A stretch of 7,795 nt of DNA from an uncultured Aquabacterium sp. (GCA_937923225.1 CALAKR010000152.1:1-7795), one strand, 5' to 3'; numbered from the stretch's first letter, positions 1 through 6,386 are shown. The notes: generated from the sequence alone by a model not told the origin. A program made the numbers and translations.

Positions 1-2
1 AG

Positions 3-104
3 GTGGTGAGCGTGTTCAAGCTGGAGCCCAGCCTGGAGGCGCCGCAGGATGTCGGCAGCTACGACGGCGCACCAGCACCCCGGTTGCAGGCCCTCCCGGC
101 CTGA
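3..104 (+). CDS. C-terminal end of an unidentified protein (partial)
   Basis: An open frame enters from the left edge and ends at TGA 102-104, giving 33 residues that begin VVSVFKLEPSLEAP and end RLQALPA. The first part reads like a beta strand leading into a Pro/Ala-rich, probably disordered tail, which is typical of a protein C-terminus. One alternative frame is closed at once by TGA at 7-9; the other stays open here without resembling protein. The fragment is too short to identify, and I assign no function. It runs in the same direction as the chalcone-isomerase-like gene, 196 bp upstream of that gene's start, with two hairpins between them. Confidence 0.45.
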   Translation: MVSVFKLEPSLEAPQDVGSYDGAPAPRLQALPA

Positions 105-223
105 CGGAGTGCCTACGGGCAGCCCAAGGCCGCCCCATGCCCATCAGGGCAAACCCCAGGTGGGGAAATGCCCAGGGCTGTCCTCCGATTCAGCAAGTAT
201 CTCGTTTAATACGCATGCACTCA

Positions 224-268
224 GGGCGCCCCGGCTTGGGCGCCCGCCATCGGGCCAGGCATGGCCCG
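224..268 (+). promoter_or_regulatory. Two tandem GC-rich hairpins in the leader of the chalcone-isomerase-like gene
   Basis: The first hairpin pairs GGGCGCCC at 224-231 with an identical, self-complementary GGGCGCCC at 238-245 around a 6-nt loop. The second pairs CGGGCCA at 251-257 with TGGCCCG at 262-268 around a 4-nt loop. Both stems are perfect, at 8 and 7 bp. No T-tract follows, so a classic intrinsic terminator is not supported. They could end the upstream transcript with Rho help or structure the 5' leader of the gene at 301. A/T-rich bases at 205-212 (TTTAATAC) might hold a -10 box, but I see no matching -35. The rest of 105-300 shows nothing further except the ribosome site at 290-294. 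Confidence 0.45.
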
Positions 269-300
269 TTTCCCCGGACCACACACGACAAGGACAAACC

Positions 301-885
301 ATGAAGCACTTCACCCTTTCCGTTCTGACCGCTGCAGCCCTGGCCCTGGGCGCCGCCCTGCCCGCCCAGGCTGTCGAGGTCAACGGCGTCAAGCTGGAAG
401 ACAGCATGACGGTCACTGGCAAGAACCTGGTGCTCAACGGCGCCGGCACCCGCGTCAAGGCCATCTTCAAGGTCTACGTGCTGGGCCTGTACCTGCCCGA
501 AAAGAAGAACACCACCGACGCCATCCTGGCCCTGCAAGGCCCCAAGCGCTTCAAGATCGTGATGCTGCGCGACCTGAGCGGCGAGGACTTCGGCGACGCC
601 TTCCTGACCGGCATCAACAAGAACCTGGACAAGGACGAGAAGGCCAAGTTCGTGAACCAGCTGGTGAAGCTGGGCGATCTGTTCCAGGAAGTGGGCGGCC
701 TCAAGAAGGGTGACGTCATCCTGGGCGACTGGAACGGCAGCAACACCGTGTTCCAGGTCAACGGCAAGACCGTGGGCAGCGCCCTGCCCGACCCGGCCTT
801 CTACAACGCCATCCTGAAGATCTGGCTGGGTGCCAGCCCCGCCGACACCACGCTCAAGCCCGCGCTGCTGGGCGAAGCCAAGTAA
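301..885 (+). CDS. Secreted chalcone isomerase-like family protein
   Basis: The 194-residue product starts with a classic Sec signal peptide: basic MKH, a hydrophobic Leu/Ala core, and a predicted cut after PAQA at residue 24. It should therefore be periplasmic. The mature part matches the bacterial chalcone-isomerase-like domain (chalcone_3 type). A conserved stretch at residues 45-66 runs from LNGAGTRVK to KVYVLGLYLP, R90 lies in MLRDLSG, and a C-terminal FYNAILKIWLG element starts at residue 167. In plants the fold makes flavanones, but bacterial secreted members have no proven catalytic role and the fold may instead bind small lipophilic ligands. I chose ATG 301 because AAGGA lies at 290-294 with 6-nt spacing and the signal peptide begins there. 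The frame stays open upstream to 49, but that part does not look like protein. Length is usual for the family. Confidence 0.9.
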   Translation: MKHFTLSVLTAAALALGAALPAQAVEVNGVKLEDSMTVTGKNLVLNGAGTRVKAIFKVYVLGLYLPEKKNTTDAILALQGPKRFKIVMLRDLSGEDFGDAFLTGINKNLDKDEKAKFVNQLVKLGDLFQEVGGLKKGDVILGDWNGSNTVFQVNGKTVGSALPDPAFYNAILKIWLGASPADTTLKPALLGEAK

Positions 886-939
886 GCACACCTGACGCCT
901 CCGCGCTGCCTGCGTCCGCCGTCAGCGCGCGGTTTCACA

Positions 940-972
940 CGGCCCCGGACTGTTTCACGACAGCCGGGGCCG
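940..972 (+). terminator. Terminator-like hairpin after the chalcone-isomerase-like gene
   Basis: CGGCCCCGG at 940-948 pairs with CCGGGGCCG at 964-972. The stem continues as CTG 950-952 with CAG 961-963, leaving A949 bulged and an 8-nt loop (953-960). It lies about 55 bp past the stop at 885 and just ahead of the SRP RNA promoter. The sequence behind it (CCTGCTTTCT) is only modestly T-rich, so this is an atypical intrinsic terminator. The position between two transcription units supports the role. Confidence 0.6.
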
Positions 973-980
973 CCTGCTTT

Positions 981-1009
981 CTGCGAGGCCCTGCGTCATG
1001 CCCTACAAT
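981..1009 (+). promoter_or_regulatory. Promoter of the SRP RNA gene
   Basis: TACAAT at 1004-1009 matches the sigma-70 -10 consensus at five of six bases. It lies 3 nt ahead of the paired 5' end of the RNA, so initiation around 1013-1016 fits. At 17-bp spacing the -35 candidate is CTGCGA (981-986), which matches only three of six positions. The -10 assignment is the firm part. Confidence 0.6.
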
Positions 1010-1012
1010 CAC

Positions 1013-1116
1013 GGGTGACGGGCCTCCCCGCATGGGGGCGCGGCCAACCGGGTCAGGTCGGGAACGAAGCAGCCCTAACCGTTTGCCTTCAGTGCCGGGG
1101 TTCAGGCTCGTCACCC
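1013..1116 (+). ncRNA. ffs: 4.5S signal recognition particle RNA (small bacterial type)
   Basis: This RNA binds Ffh protein and forms the signal recognition particle that targets nascent membrane proteins to FtsY and the translocon. The domain IV core is unmistakable: GGTCAGGTC at 1051-1059, a GGAA tetraloop at 1061-1064, and GAAGCAGCC at 1066-1074, holding the two asymmetric internal loops that contact the Ffh M domain. The ends pair perfectly, GGGTGAC (1013-1019) with GTCACCC (1110-1116), so the molecule is one long hairpin of about 104 nt, close to the 114 nt of E. coli. The tetraloop is closed by G1060-C1065, the reverse of the C-G pair in E. coli. Exact ends are inferred from pairing. 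There is no Alu domain, as expected for a proteobacterium. Confidence 0.95.
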
Positions 1117-1218
1117 TCATTCACAGATGCCCCACGCCTAGCGCTGGGTAGCGGGGACCTCAGGGTCTGACCGGCCCGGGCACCGCCCCAGGCGCGCGGT
1201 CGGGCACACAAGGTTTCC

Positions 1219-2343
1219 ATGGCATCGACCCCCGCGCAGCTTTCGCCCACCTCCGGATCCGGCACACTCACCGTGCCCATCGACCTGGGCGATCGCAGCT
1301 ACGACATCCTGATCGGCGAGGGCCTGCTCGATGAGCCCGCCACCTACGCCGGCCTGCCCAAGTCATCCACCGCGCTGATCGTCACCAACACCACGGTGGG
1401 GCCGCTGTACGCCAAGCGCCTGCAAAAGGCCCTGGCCGGCCACCACAAGAAGGTGCTGATCACCGAGCTGCCCGATGGCGAGCAGTACAAGGACTGGCCC
1501 GCGCTCAACCAGATTTTCACCGAGCTGCTCGAACAAGCGGCCGACCGTAAGACCGTGCTGTACGCCCTGGGCGGTGGTGTGGTGGGCGACATGACCGGCT
1601 TCGCAGCCGCCTGCTACATGCGCGGCGTGCCTTTCGTGCAGGTGCCGACCACCTTGCTGGCGCAGGTCGATTCCAGCGTCGGCGGCAAGACGGCCATCAA
1701 CCACCCGGCCGGCAAGAACATGATCGGGGCTTTCTACCAGCCCCAGCGCGTGGTCTGCGACCTGGTCACGCTGGACACCCTGCCCCAGCCCGAGCTGCTG
1801 GCCGGCCTGGCCGAGGTGATCAAGTACGGCCCCATCGCCGATGCCGAGTTCCTGACCTGGCTGGAGGCCAACATGGACGCGCTGCTGGCACGCGACCGCA
1901 CGGCCCTGCGCCACGCCATCCGCCGCTCGTGCGAGATCAAGGCCTGGGTGGTGGGCCAGGACGAAAAGGAATCGAACCTGCGCGCCATCCTGAACTACGG
2001 CCACACTTTCGGCCACGCGATCGAGGCCGGCATGGGCTACGGTGCCTGGCTGCACGGCGAGGCCGTGGGTTGCGGCATGGTGATGGCGGCTGACCTGTCC
2101 GCCCGCCTGGGCCTGATCGACGAGGCCACCTCGCAGCGCATCCGCGCACTGATCGAGCGCACCGGCTTGCCCGTGCGCGGCCCGGCCCTGGGCGCCGACC
2201 GCTACATTGAGCTGATGCAGGTCGACAAGAAGGCCGAGGCCGGCGAGATCCGATTCGTGGTGATCGGCCCGCTCGGCCAGGCCAGCATGCGGCCCGCGCC
2301 GGACAGCGTGGTGCGCGACGTGATCGCGGCGCACACAGGCTGA
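1219..2343 (+). CDS. aroB: 3-dehydroquinate synthase
   Basis: AroB converts DAHP to 3-dehydroquinate, the second step of the shikimate pathway to aromatic amino acids and folate, using NAD and a divalent metal (usually Zn or Co) in the cytoplasm. The 374-residue product has the family landmarks in order: DGEQYKD at 86-92, the NAD-binding GGGVVGD at 118-124, the conserved block from [10 protein letters not shown] to [11 protein letters not shown] (142-175), then metal ligands E199 (LAEVIKYGP), H262 (NYGHTFGH) and H279 (WLHGEAVG). Their spacing matches characterised AroB enzymes. ATG 1219 has AAGG at 1210-1213, 5 nt away; the first 17 or so residues are a low-complexity extension compared with E. 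coli. No aroK is seen upstream; the SRP RNA gene is there instead. I see no clear promoter in 1117-1218, which is GC-rich with only weak dyads. Confidence 0.97.
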   Translation: MASTPAQLSPTSGSGTLTVPIDLGDRSYDILIGEGLLDEPATYAGLPKSSTALIVTNTTVGPLYAKRLQKALAGHHKKVLITELPDGEQYKDWPALNQIFTELLEQAADRKTVLYALGGGVVGDMTGFAAACYMRGVPFVQVPTTLLAQVDSSVGGKTAINHPAGKNMIGAFYQPQRVVCDLVTLDTLPQPELLAGLAEVIKYGPIADAEFLTWLEANMDALLARDRTALRHAIRRSCEIKAWVVGQDEKESNLRAILNYGHTFGHAIEAGMGYGAWLHGEAVGCGMVMAADLSARLGLIDEATSQRIRALIERTGLPVRGPALGADRYIELMQVDKKAEAGEIRFVVIGPLGQASMRPAPDSVVRDVIAAHTG

Positions 2344-2346
2344 ACT

Positions 2347-2365
2347 GACAGGCCAGCAGCCTGTC
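2347..2365. terminator. Hairpin between the convergent aroB and PEP-CTERM genes
   Basis: GACAGGC (2347-2353) pairs perfectly with GCCTGTC (2359-2365) around the 5-nt loop CAGCA. It fills most of the 27-bp gap between the aroB stop (2341-2343) and the stop of the leftward gene (2371-2373), so it could serve both directions. There is no T-tract on either side, so efficiency as an intrinsic terminator is uncertain. Confidence 0.45.
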
Positions 2366-2370
2366 GGCGG

Positions 2371-3363
2371 TCAGGGCAACGCCGTGCGCGTCGTCGCCTG
2401 CACCGTCCGGCGGCGGTACAGCACGGCACCGAACAGCGCGCCGCACGCCAGCATGGACACCGTCGAAGCTTCCGGCACGGCAGCCAGCGGGGACAGAATG
2501 TAGGCCTCGCTCTTGCCTGTCAGCGGGTTGTAGCCGGTGCCGACAATCCAGCCGTTGTTGTTGATGTCGAGCGCAGAGCCAATCCTGGTTCCCGCGGCGA
2601 TGTCTGCCGCCGACAGCAGGCTGCTGACAGACACGGCGGTGCCATCGGCCGACCAATAGGTGCTCACATAGTCACCTGTCGTGTAGTGGCCCGACAGCAG
2701 CATGCCAACCACCTCGCCCGCATCGTTGATGCCCTCGGCAGTGCCAAACCAGGAGCGAATGGGCTCCAGTTGGGCAACCCGCCCCAAACTAGCGCTGGGC
2801 GATGTGGCGTTCTTGCCCGGTGTGTTGCTGATGTAGTAGCCGTTGTCACTCACTGCACGCCAGGGTTTGGCAAAAACACCATTGGCGGTCGGCGTGGCGC
2901 TGTTCCATTCGACACCATTGAGCCCGTAATACTGGTTGGCAGCATAGATCTGACCCTGGTTGTTGATGCTGGCAGGCCCATACACCGGGTAGTTCCTGGG
3001 GCCGAGCAATGCCGTGGTCACGCCCCCATTGATCATGTAGACACTGGAAAGGGTGGGATCGCGCCCGGTGGATCCCACGATCACCCCTGCGTTGTTGATG
3101 CCCTCTGCCTTGAACTGGGCCGGTGCGTCCAGCAGCGTCACCGAGCTGCCGCTCCATACCACGTTCACCCAGCTGCCATCTGCGTAGTAGGCCTGCCCCA
3201 CCACCTGGCCAGCGTCATTGAGCGCCGTGGCCGCGCTGGACACCGCGCCATCCGGCAAACCCAGAAAGGTCATGGAATAGTCCGCCGCCTGGGCCTGAAG
3301 ACTGCCCCCGGCCAGGGCTGCTGCGGCCAGGACCGCCATGCGCCACGATTTGAATCCACCCAT
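2371..3363 (-). CDS. Secreted PEP-CTERM protein with HAF-type repeats
   Basis: The 330-residue product has a Sec signal peptide (basic start, Ala/Leu core, likely cut after AQA at residue 26) and a C-terminal sorting tag: VPEAS at 296-300, a hydrophobic segment at about 301-316, and RRR at 317-319. Such tags are handled by the membrane protease EpsH/exosortase in exopolysaccharide-producing Gram-negatives, so the protein is likely surface-bound or exported. Between them lie about six spaced copies of a D/N-x-G-x-(I/V)-V-G motif: ALNDAGQVVG (47), GINNAGVIVG (88), SINNQGQIY (132), AVSDNGYYIS (170), GINDAGEVVG (211) and DINNNGWIVG (266). This is the HAF extracellular repeat pattern, whose ligand is not known. 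ATG 3363 has an excellent AAGGGGAG site 6-8 nt upstream. The tag reads PEA instead of the usual PEP. Base composition is less G/C-biased than in neighbouring genes. No exosortase gene is in the window. Confidence 0.88.
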   Translation of the reverse strand: MGGFKSWRMAVLAAAALAGGSLQAQAADYSMTFLGLPDGAVSSAATALNDAGQVVGQAYYADGSWVNVVWSGSSVTLLDAPAQFKAEGINNAGVIVGSTGRDPTLSSVYMINGGVTTALLGPRNYPVYGPASINNQGQIYAANQYYGLNGVEWNSATPTANGVFAKPWRAVSDNGYYISNTPGKNATSPSASLGRVAQLEPIRSWFGTAEGINDAGEVVGMLLSGHYTTGDYVSTYWSADGTAVSVSSLLSAADIAAGTRIGSALDINNNGWIVGTGYNPLTGKSEAYILSPLAAVPEASTVSMLACGALFGAVLYRRRTVQATTRTALP

Positions 3364-3369
3364 GGAATG

Positions 3370-3398
3370 CTCCCCTTTTTAACAATCGTTGGATTCTA
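3370..3398 (-). promoter_or_regulatory. Candidate -10 box and ribosome site of the PEP-CTERM gene
   Basis: Read leftwards, TAGAAT (3393-3398 on the plus strand as ATTCTA) is a five-of-six match to a sigma-70 -10 box. It would start a transcript near 3386, about 23 nt before the start codon. AAAAGGGGAGC (3370-3379) is the Shine-Dalgarno site. No good -35 is seen at 16-18 bp spacing, so an activator or another sigma factor may be needed. Confidence 0.4.
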
Positions 3399-3560
3399 GG
3401 GATGCGTTTCTGGCCGACACCATGCGTAATAGCCCCAGCCAGCACCTCGTTCGAGGGGCGCATGAAACCGGACAGCCTCCTCTCACGCCGCGACGTGGCG
3501 ATCCAAGCTTGCATGTAATAACGGAACGGGAACCGCCCCACCCGACTATCATGTTGCGCA

Positions 3561-3641
3561 ATGAGTAACAGCGTCCGATCGTCTCAGGCTTTTCCGTTTG
3601 AGCGCGACATCCACATCCTTATCCGCATCAGCCTGGTCTGA
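3561..3641 (+). other. Possible 26-codon leader ORF upstream of dgt
   Basis: ATG 3561 opens a 26-codon frame, MSNSVRSSQAFPFERD through IRISLV, ending at TGA 3639-3641, only 5 nt before the dgt start. There is no Shine-Dalgarno site ahead of it. A possible -10 box, TATCAT at 3547-3552, would place the transcript start almost at the ATG, allowing a leaderless mRNA. dgt itself lacks an obvious Shine-Dalgarno site, so coupling from this frame is conceivable. Chance is an equally good explanation for so short a frame. The remaining stretch 3399-3546 shows no gene; it holds a short dyad CCTCG-TT-CGAGG near 3447-3458. Confidence 0.18.
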
Positions 3642-3646
3642 ACCTC

Positions 3647-4774
3647 ATGTGGCTCGCACCTTACGCATCGCACCCCGACAAGTCGAAAGGCCGCAAACGG
3701 CCTGAAACGCCTGATTCGACGCGCAACTGCTTCCAGCGTGACCGCGACCGCATCGTGCACAGCACGGCCTTCCGCCGGCTGGTCTACAAGACGCAAGTCT
3801 TCCTGAATCACGAAGGCGACCTCTTCCGCACACGCCTCACGCACTCGCTGGAGGTGGCGCAGCTGGGCCGCTCCATCGCGCGCTCGCTGGGCCTGAACGA
3901 AGACCTGGTCGAGGCCATCGCGCTGGCGCATGACCTGGGCCACACGCCTTTCGGCCACGCCGGCCAGGACACACTCAACGAATGCATGGCCGGGCACGGC
4001 GGCTTCGAGCACAACCTGCAGTCGCTGCGTGTGATCGATGCGCTTGAAGAGCGCTACCCCGCCTACGACGGCCTGAACCTGACGTTTGAAACCCGCGAAG
4101 GCGTGCTCAAGCACTGCTCACGTCGCAATGCCGAGCTGCTGGAGGCGCAGGAGCCTGGCGGCGTGGGCCGGCGCTTCATCGAAGGCACGCAGCCCAGCCT
4201 GGAGGCCCAGCTGTGCAACCTGGCCGACGAGATCGCCTACAACGCGCATGACATCGACGATGGCGTGCGATCAGGCCTGGTCACGCTGGAGCAGTTCGAG
4301 GCCGTGCCCCTGTTCGTGCGCTTCCGCGACGAAACCTTGCGCGAGTACCCCGAGGTGCGCGGCCGGCGTCTGCTGTTCGACACCATCCGCCGCATGCTCT
4401 CGCAGCAGGTCTACGACGTGATCGACGCCACGCGCGCCTCGATCGCGGAGCACATGCCCGTCAATGCCGACCAGGCCCGGCGTTGCCCGCCGCTGGTGCG
4501 CTTCAGTCCTGGCATGCGCGAGGCCAGCACCCAGCTCAAGCGCTTCCTGTTCCGTGAGCTGTACCGCCACCCACAGGTCAACGAGACCACGGTGCGCGCC
4601 AAGCGGGTGATCAGCGAGCTGTTCGCGGCCTATGTGGCGCAGCCGCGCGAGATGCAGGCCGGCTTTGCCGAGCGCGAAGACCTGCACAAGGCCGTAGCCG
4701 ACTACATCGCCGGCATGACCGACCGCTTCGCGCTGCGCGAGCACGAACGGCTGACCGGGCAACGTCTGTTCTGA
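3647..4774 (+). CDS. dgt: Deoxyguanosinetriphosphate triphosphohydrolase-like protein (HD family)
   Basis: Members cleave dNTPs (dGTP in E. coli Dgt) to the deoxynucleoside and triphosphate, which adjusts dNTP pools. Substrate preference of this shorter 'dGTPase-like' class varies and is not readable here. The 375-residue product carries the HD metal site in order: H66 (TRLTHSLEV), H95-D96 (ALAHDLGHTPFGHAG) and D194 (NLADEIAYNAHD). It also has the conserved N-terminal FQRDRDRIVHSTAFRRL (29-45) and GHGGFEHN (116-123). Length fits the class. ATG 3647 is the only practical start because an in-frame stop lies at 3599-3601; it has no good Shine-Dalgarno site. Burkholderiales often place this gene next to aroB, and here a leftward PEP-CTERM gene separates them. 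It converges on the next gene with a gap of only 4 bp. Confidence 0.94.
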   Translation: MWLAPYASHPDKSKGRKRPETPDSTRNCFQRDRDRIVHSTAFRRLVYKTQVFLNHEGDLFRTRLTHSLEVAQLGRSIARSLGLNEDLVEAIALAHDLGHTPFGHAGQDTLNECMAGHGGFEHNLQSLRVIDALEERYPAYDGLNLTFETREGVLKHCSRRNAELLEAQEPGGVGRRFIEGTQPSLEAQLCNLADEIAYNAHDIDDGVRSGLVTLEQFEAVPLFVRFRDETLREYPEVRGRRLLFDTIRRMLSQQVYDVIDATRASIAEHMPVNADQARRCPPLVRFSPGMREASTQLKRFLFRELYRHPQVNETTVRAKRVISELFAAYVAQPREMQAGFAEREDLHKAVADYIAGMTDRFALREHERLTGQRLF

Positions 4775-4778
4775 AGAC

Positions 4779-4795
4779 TCACGCCCTCGGCGTGA
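4779..4795. terminator. Hairpin at the dgt / glycosyltransferase-methyltransferase junction
   Basis: TCACGCC (4779-4785) pairs perfectly with GGCGTGA (4789-4795) around a 3-nt loop, starting 4 bp after the dgt stop. It also encodes the last codons and stop of the leftward gene. There is no T-tract on the dgt side (TCTCG follows). It is the only plausible structure for ending the dgt transcript, and a weak one. Confidence 0.35.
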
Positions 4796-6275
4796 TCTCG
4801 CAGACACCCTTGCCAAAGCTCAAAGCCTGGGCCTGAAGCTCCGGCGCAGCCGCCAGCCAGCAGCGCACGATCTCCTGCTCTTCGTCGCGCTCATGGTCAT
4901 CCATGTAGACATGAAAGCCCGTTGGCGACAGGTGCGCCGCCACGGCCGGCAAAGCCGGCAGGCGGGCCAGGTGGCAGGTGCGCGCCGGCGGGCCATCGAC
5001 GATGACCACGTCGAACACATCGGCCTCCGTCAGGAAGGACATGTCGTAGAACAGGCCGGGCTGGCCCATGAACTCGGTCTCGACCAGCGGCCTGGCAGCC
5101 ACCTGTGCGTGCGTGCCCAGGCCATGCCTGTCGAACTCGCCCTGCGTACGCGCCGCCCAGGCCGGATCATGCTCGACGCAGACCAGGCGGCCACCACGGT
5201 TGCCCACCAGGCGCGCCAGCATCTTGGAGCCCCTGCCCGAGCCGAACTCCAGCACGCGGGGTTGCTGGTAGGCGTTCAAGGTGTCGGCCAGGTGGTCCAT
5301 CAGGCCCACGTCCAGGGCCCAGGCACCCGCCTCACGCAGCCAGCCCAGCGGGATGCCCTCCTGGCGCACCAGCCGCTCCATGGCCAGCTGCACGAAGGGT
5401 GCCTCGTGCAGTTGCTTCTCCAGTGATTCGACACGCGCGAAGCACTGCGCCACGTCCACATGCACCTGCTGCAGCTTCACGGCCAGGCCGTGGTTCATCG
5501 CAGGCTGGTGCTCATGCACGGGGCGCCAGCATGGCAGGGGCGGCTTGGCCAGCACCGTGGCCGCCGCCGCACGCTGGCGTGGCGAGCTCAGGCCACCCGT
5601 GGGCTCTGCGCCTTGCAGGTGGTGCGACAGGGGGTTGAGCGTGGTGTAGCGGTAGCTGGTGCGCGGCAGGTAGAGGTAGCGCCGCGTCTGGTCCAGCACC
5701 GGGTAGGCGATGGCGAAATCGCAGGCGCAATCGAGCCACTGGCCGTGTTCGTCCTGGTAGTAGGTGGCCGGCACACGCGCCAGCAGGCTTTGCCGGCAAC
5801 TGAAGAAGTGGCTGCTCTGCCAGCCCTGTGCGCGCGGCGAATCGAAAGGGTCCAGCGGGCCATTGCCGCCGTCCAGGCCGGTGTCCGTCACGAAGTTGGT
5901 CCAGACCACATCGAAGCCGTCGCCATAGGCGCGGGCCAGTTCGCCCAGGATGCCCGGGTCCACCAGTTCGTCGTCACCATCGAGCACAGCGATGAAATCG
6001 GCCTGCGTGCAGCCTGGCAGTTGCTCGAAGGCATGGCGGGCCTTGCCCTTGCGCTCGGCACTGGCCAACAGGGTGTGGCGATCCGGGAAGTGCGTCTGCA
6101 GCAGTTCACGCGCCACGGTGGCCGTGCGGTCCGTCGAGGCATCGTCGATGAAGAGCACGTCGAACTGCGTGCTGCGCTGCACAGCCAGGCTCTGCAGGCA
6201 GCGCGCCACGTACGGCTCGGCATTGCGCGCGCACACGAAGACCAGCCCTCGGACAGCCTGTGATTTGTCCACCAT
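4779..6275 (-). CDS. Fusion of a family 2 glycosyltransferase and a class I SAM-dependent methyltransferase
   Basis: This 498-residue protein has two catalytic halves. Residues about 8-215 form a GT-A family 2 glycosyltransferase: VFVCARNAEPYVARCL at 12-27, the nucleotide-binding FIDDASTD at 42-49, and the metal-binding LDGDDE at 98-103. Residues about 310-498 form a Rossmann methyltransferase: motif I VLEFGSGRGS (341-350), an acidic motif II end at VEHD (367-370), and DVVIVDGPP (422-430). The 216-309 linker is Ala/Pro/Gln-rich, then helical (LQQVHVDV, ARVESLEKQL). It may transfer a sugar and methylate that sugar or the chain end; sugar donor and acceptor are unknown. There is no signal peptide or membrane segment, so it is cytoplasmic. 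ATG 6275 has GGAG at 6285-6288, 9 nt away; GTG 6272 is the alternative. The frame runs unbroken through both domains, so the fusion is not a frameshift artefact. It is divergent from the next glycosyltransferase. Confidence 0.88.
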   Translation of the reverse strand: MVDKSQAVRGLVFVCARNAEPYVARCLQSLAVQRSTQFDVLFIDDASTDRTATVARELLQTHFPDRHTLLASAERKGKARHAFEQLPGCTQADFIAVLDGDDELVDPGILGELARAYGDGFDVVWTNFVTDTGLDGGNGPLDPFDSPRAQGWQSSHFFSCRQSLLARVPATYYQDEHGQWLDCACDFAIAYPVLDQTRRYLYLPRTSYRYTTLNPLSHHLQGAEPTGGLSSPRQRAAAATVLAKPPLPCWRPVHEHQPAMNHGLAVKLQQVHVDVAQCFARVESLEKQLHEAPFVQLAMERLVRQEGIPLGWLREAGAWALDVGLMDHLADTLNAYQQPRVLEFGSGRGSKMLARLVGNRGGRLVCVEHDPAWAARTQGEFDRHGLGTHAQVAARPLVETEFMGQPGLFYDMSFLTEADVFDVVIVDGPPARTCHLARLPALPAVAAHLSPTGFHVYMDDHERDEEQEIVRCWLAAAPELQAQALSFGKGVCEITPRA

Positions 6276-6386
6276 TTCGGATCACTCCACGAAAGTCCGC
6301 CCACCATAATGCGGGAAGCCCAGCATGCAAATGCCGATAAGCCCCGCCCAGAGCCCCCACTTCACCGCCAGTACCGCATACACCGT
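6276..6386. promoter_or_regulatory. Shared divergent upstream region of the two glycosyltransferase genes
   Basis: The 111 bp between the two starts must hold both promoters unless transcription comes from further off. CATAAT at 6305-6310 could be a rightward -10 box and would give a leader of about 70 nt for the gene at 6387. On the other strand CATTAT (6307-6312) could be an overlapping leftward -10, starting about 25-30 nt before the start at 6275. Neither has a convincing -35 at 16-18 bp. If real, the two -10 boxes overlap and the genes would compete for polymerase. This is weak, composition-based evidence. Confidence 0.25.

Noticed and set aside
49..300. Extension of the chalcone-isomerase-like frame upstream to 49
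   Set aside because: The extra 84 residues are Pro/Arg/Gly-rich non-protein-like sequence covering two hairpins, and they would bury the signal peptide.
190..891. Long minus-strand frame opposite the chalcone-isomerase-like gene
   Set aside because: Composition (Val, Gln, Gly, Leu repeats) is that of a shadow frame, and the plus strand carries a signal peptide, ribosome site and conserved domain.
1117..1218. Terminator for ffs or promoter for aroB
   Set aside because: Several GC-rich dyads exist (for example GACCG 1169-1173 with CGGTC 1197-1201), but loops are long or stems short and there is no T-tract or credible -10, so nothing firm can be called.
1363..2334. Long open frame on the minus strand opposite aroB
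   Set aside because: It mirrors the codon bias of aroB, is full of Gln/His/Val/Gly low-complexity runs, and resembles no protein; aroB has all its catalytic motifs.
2686..3399. Plus-strand frame opposite the PEP-CTERM gene
   Set aside because: It has no signal, motif or ribosome site; the minus frame has a signal peptide, repeats, sorting tag and a strong Shine-Dalgarno site.
5460..6263. Long plus-strand frame opposite the glycosyltransferase half of the fusion gene
   Set aside because: It has no recognisable motif and the Arg/Ala/Val/Gln bias of a shadow; the minus strand carries the GT-A motifs.
6309..6386. Upstream start (ATG 6309) for the TPR-type glycosyltransferase
   Set aside because: The extra 26 residues do not look like the family, have no ribosome site, and overlap a possible -10 box.
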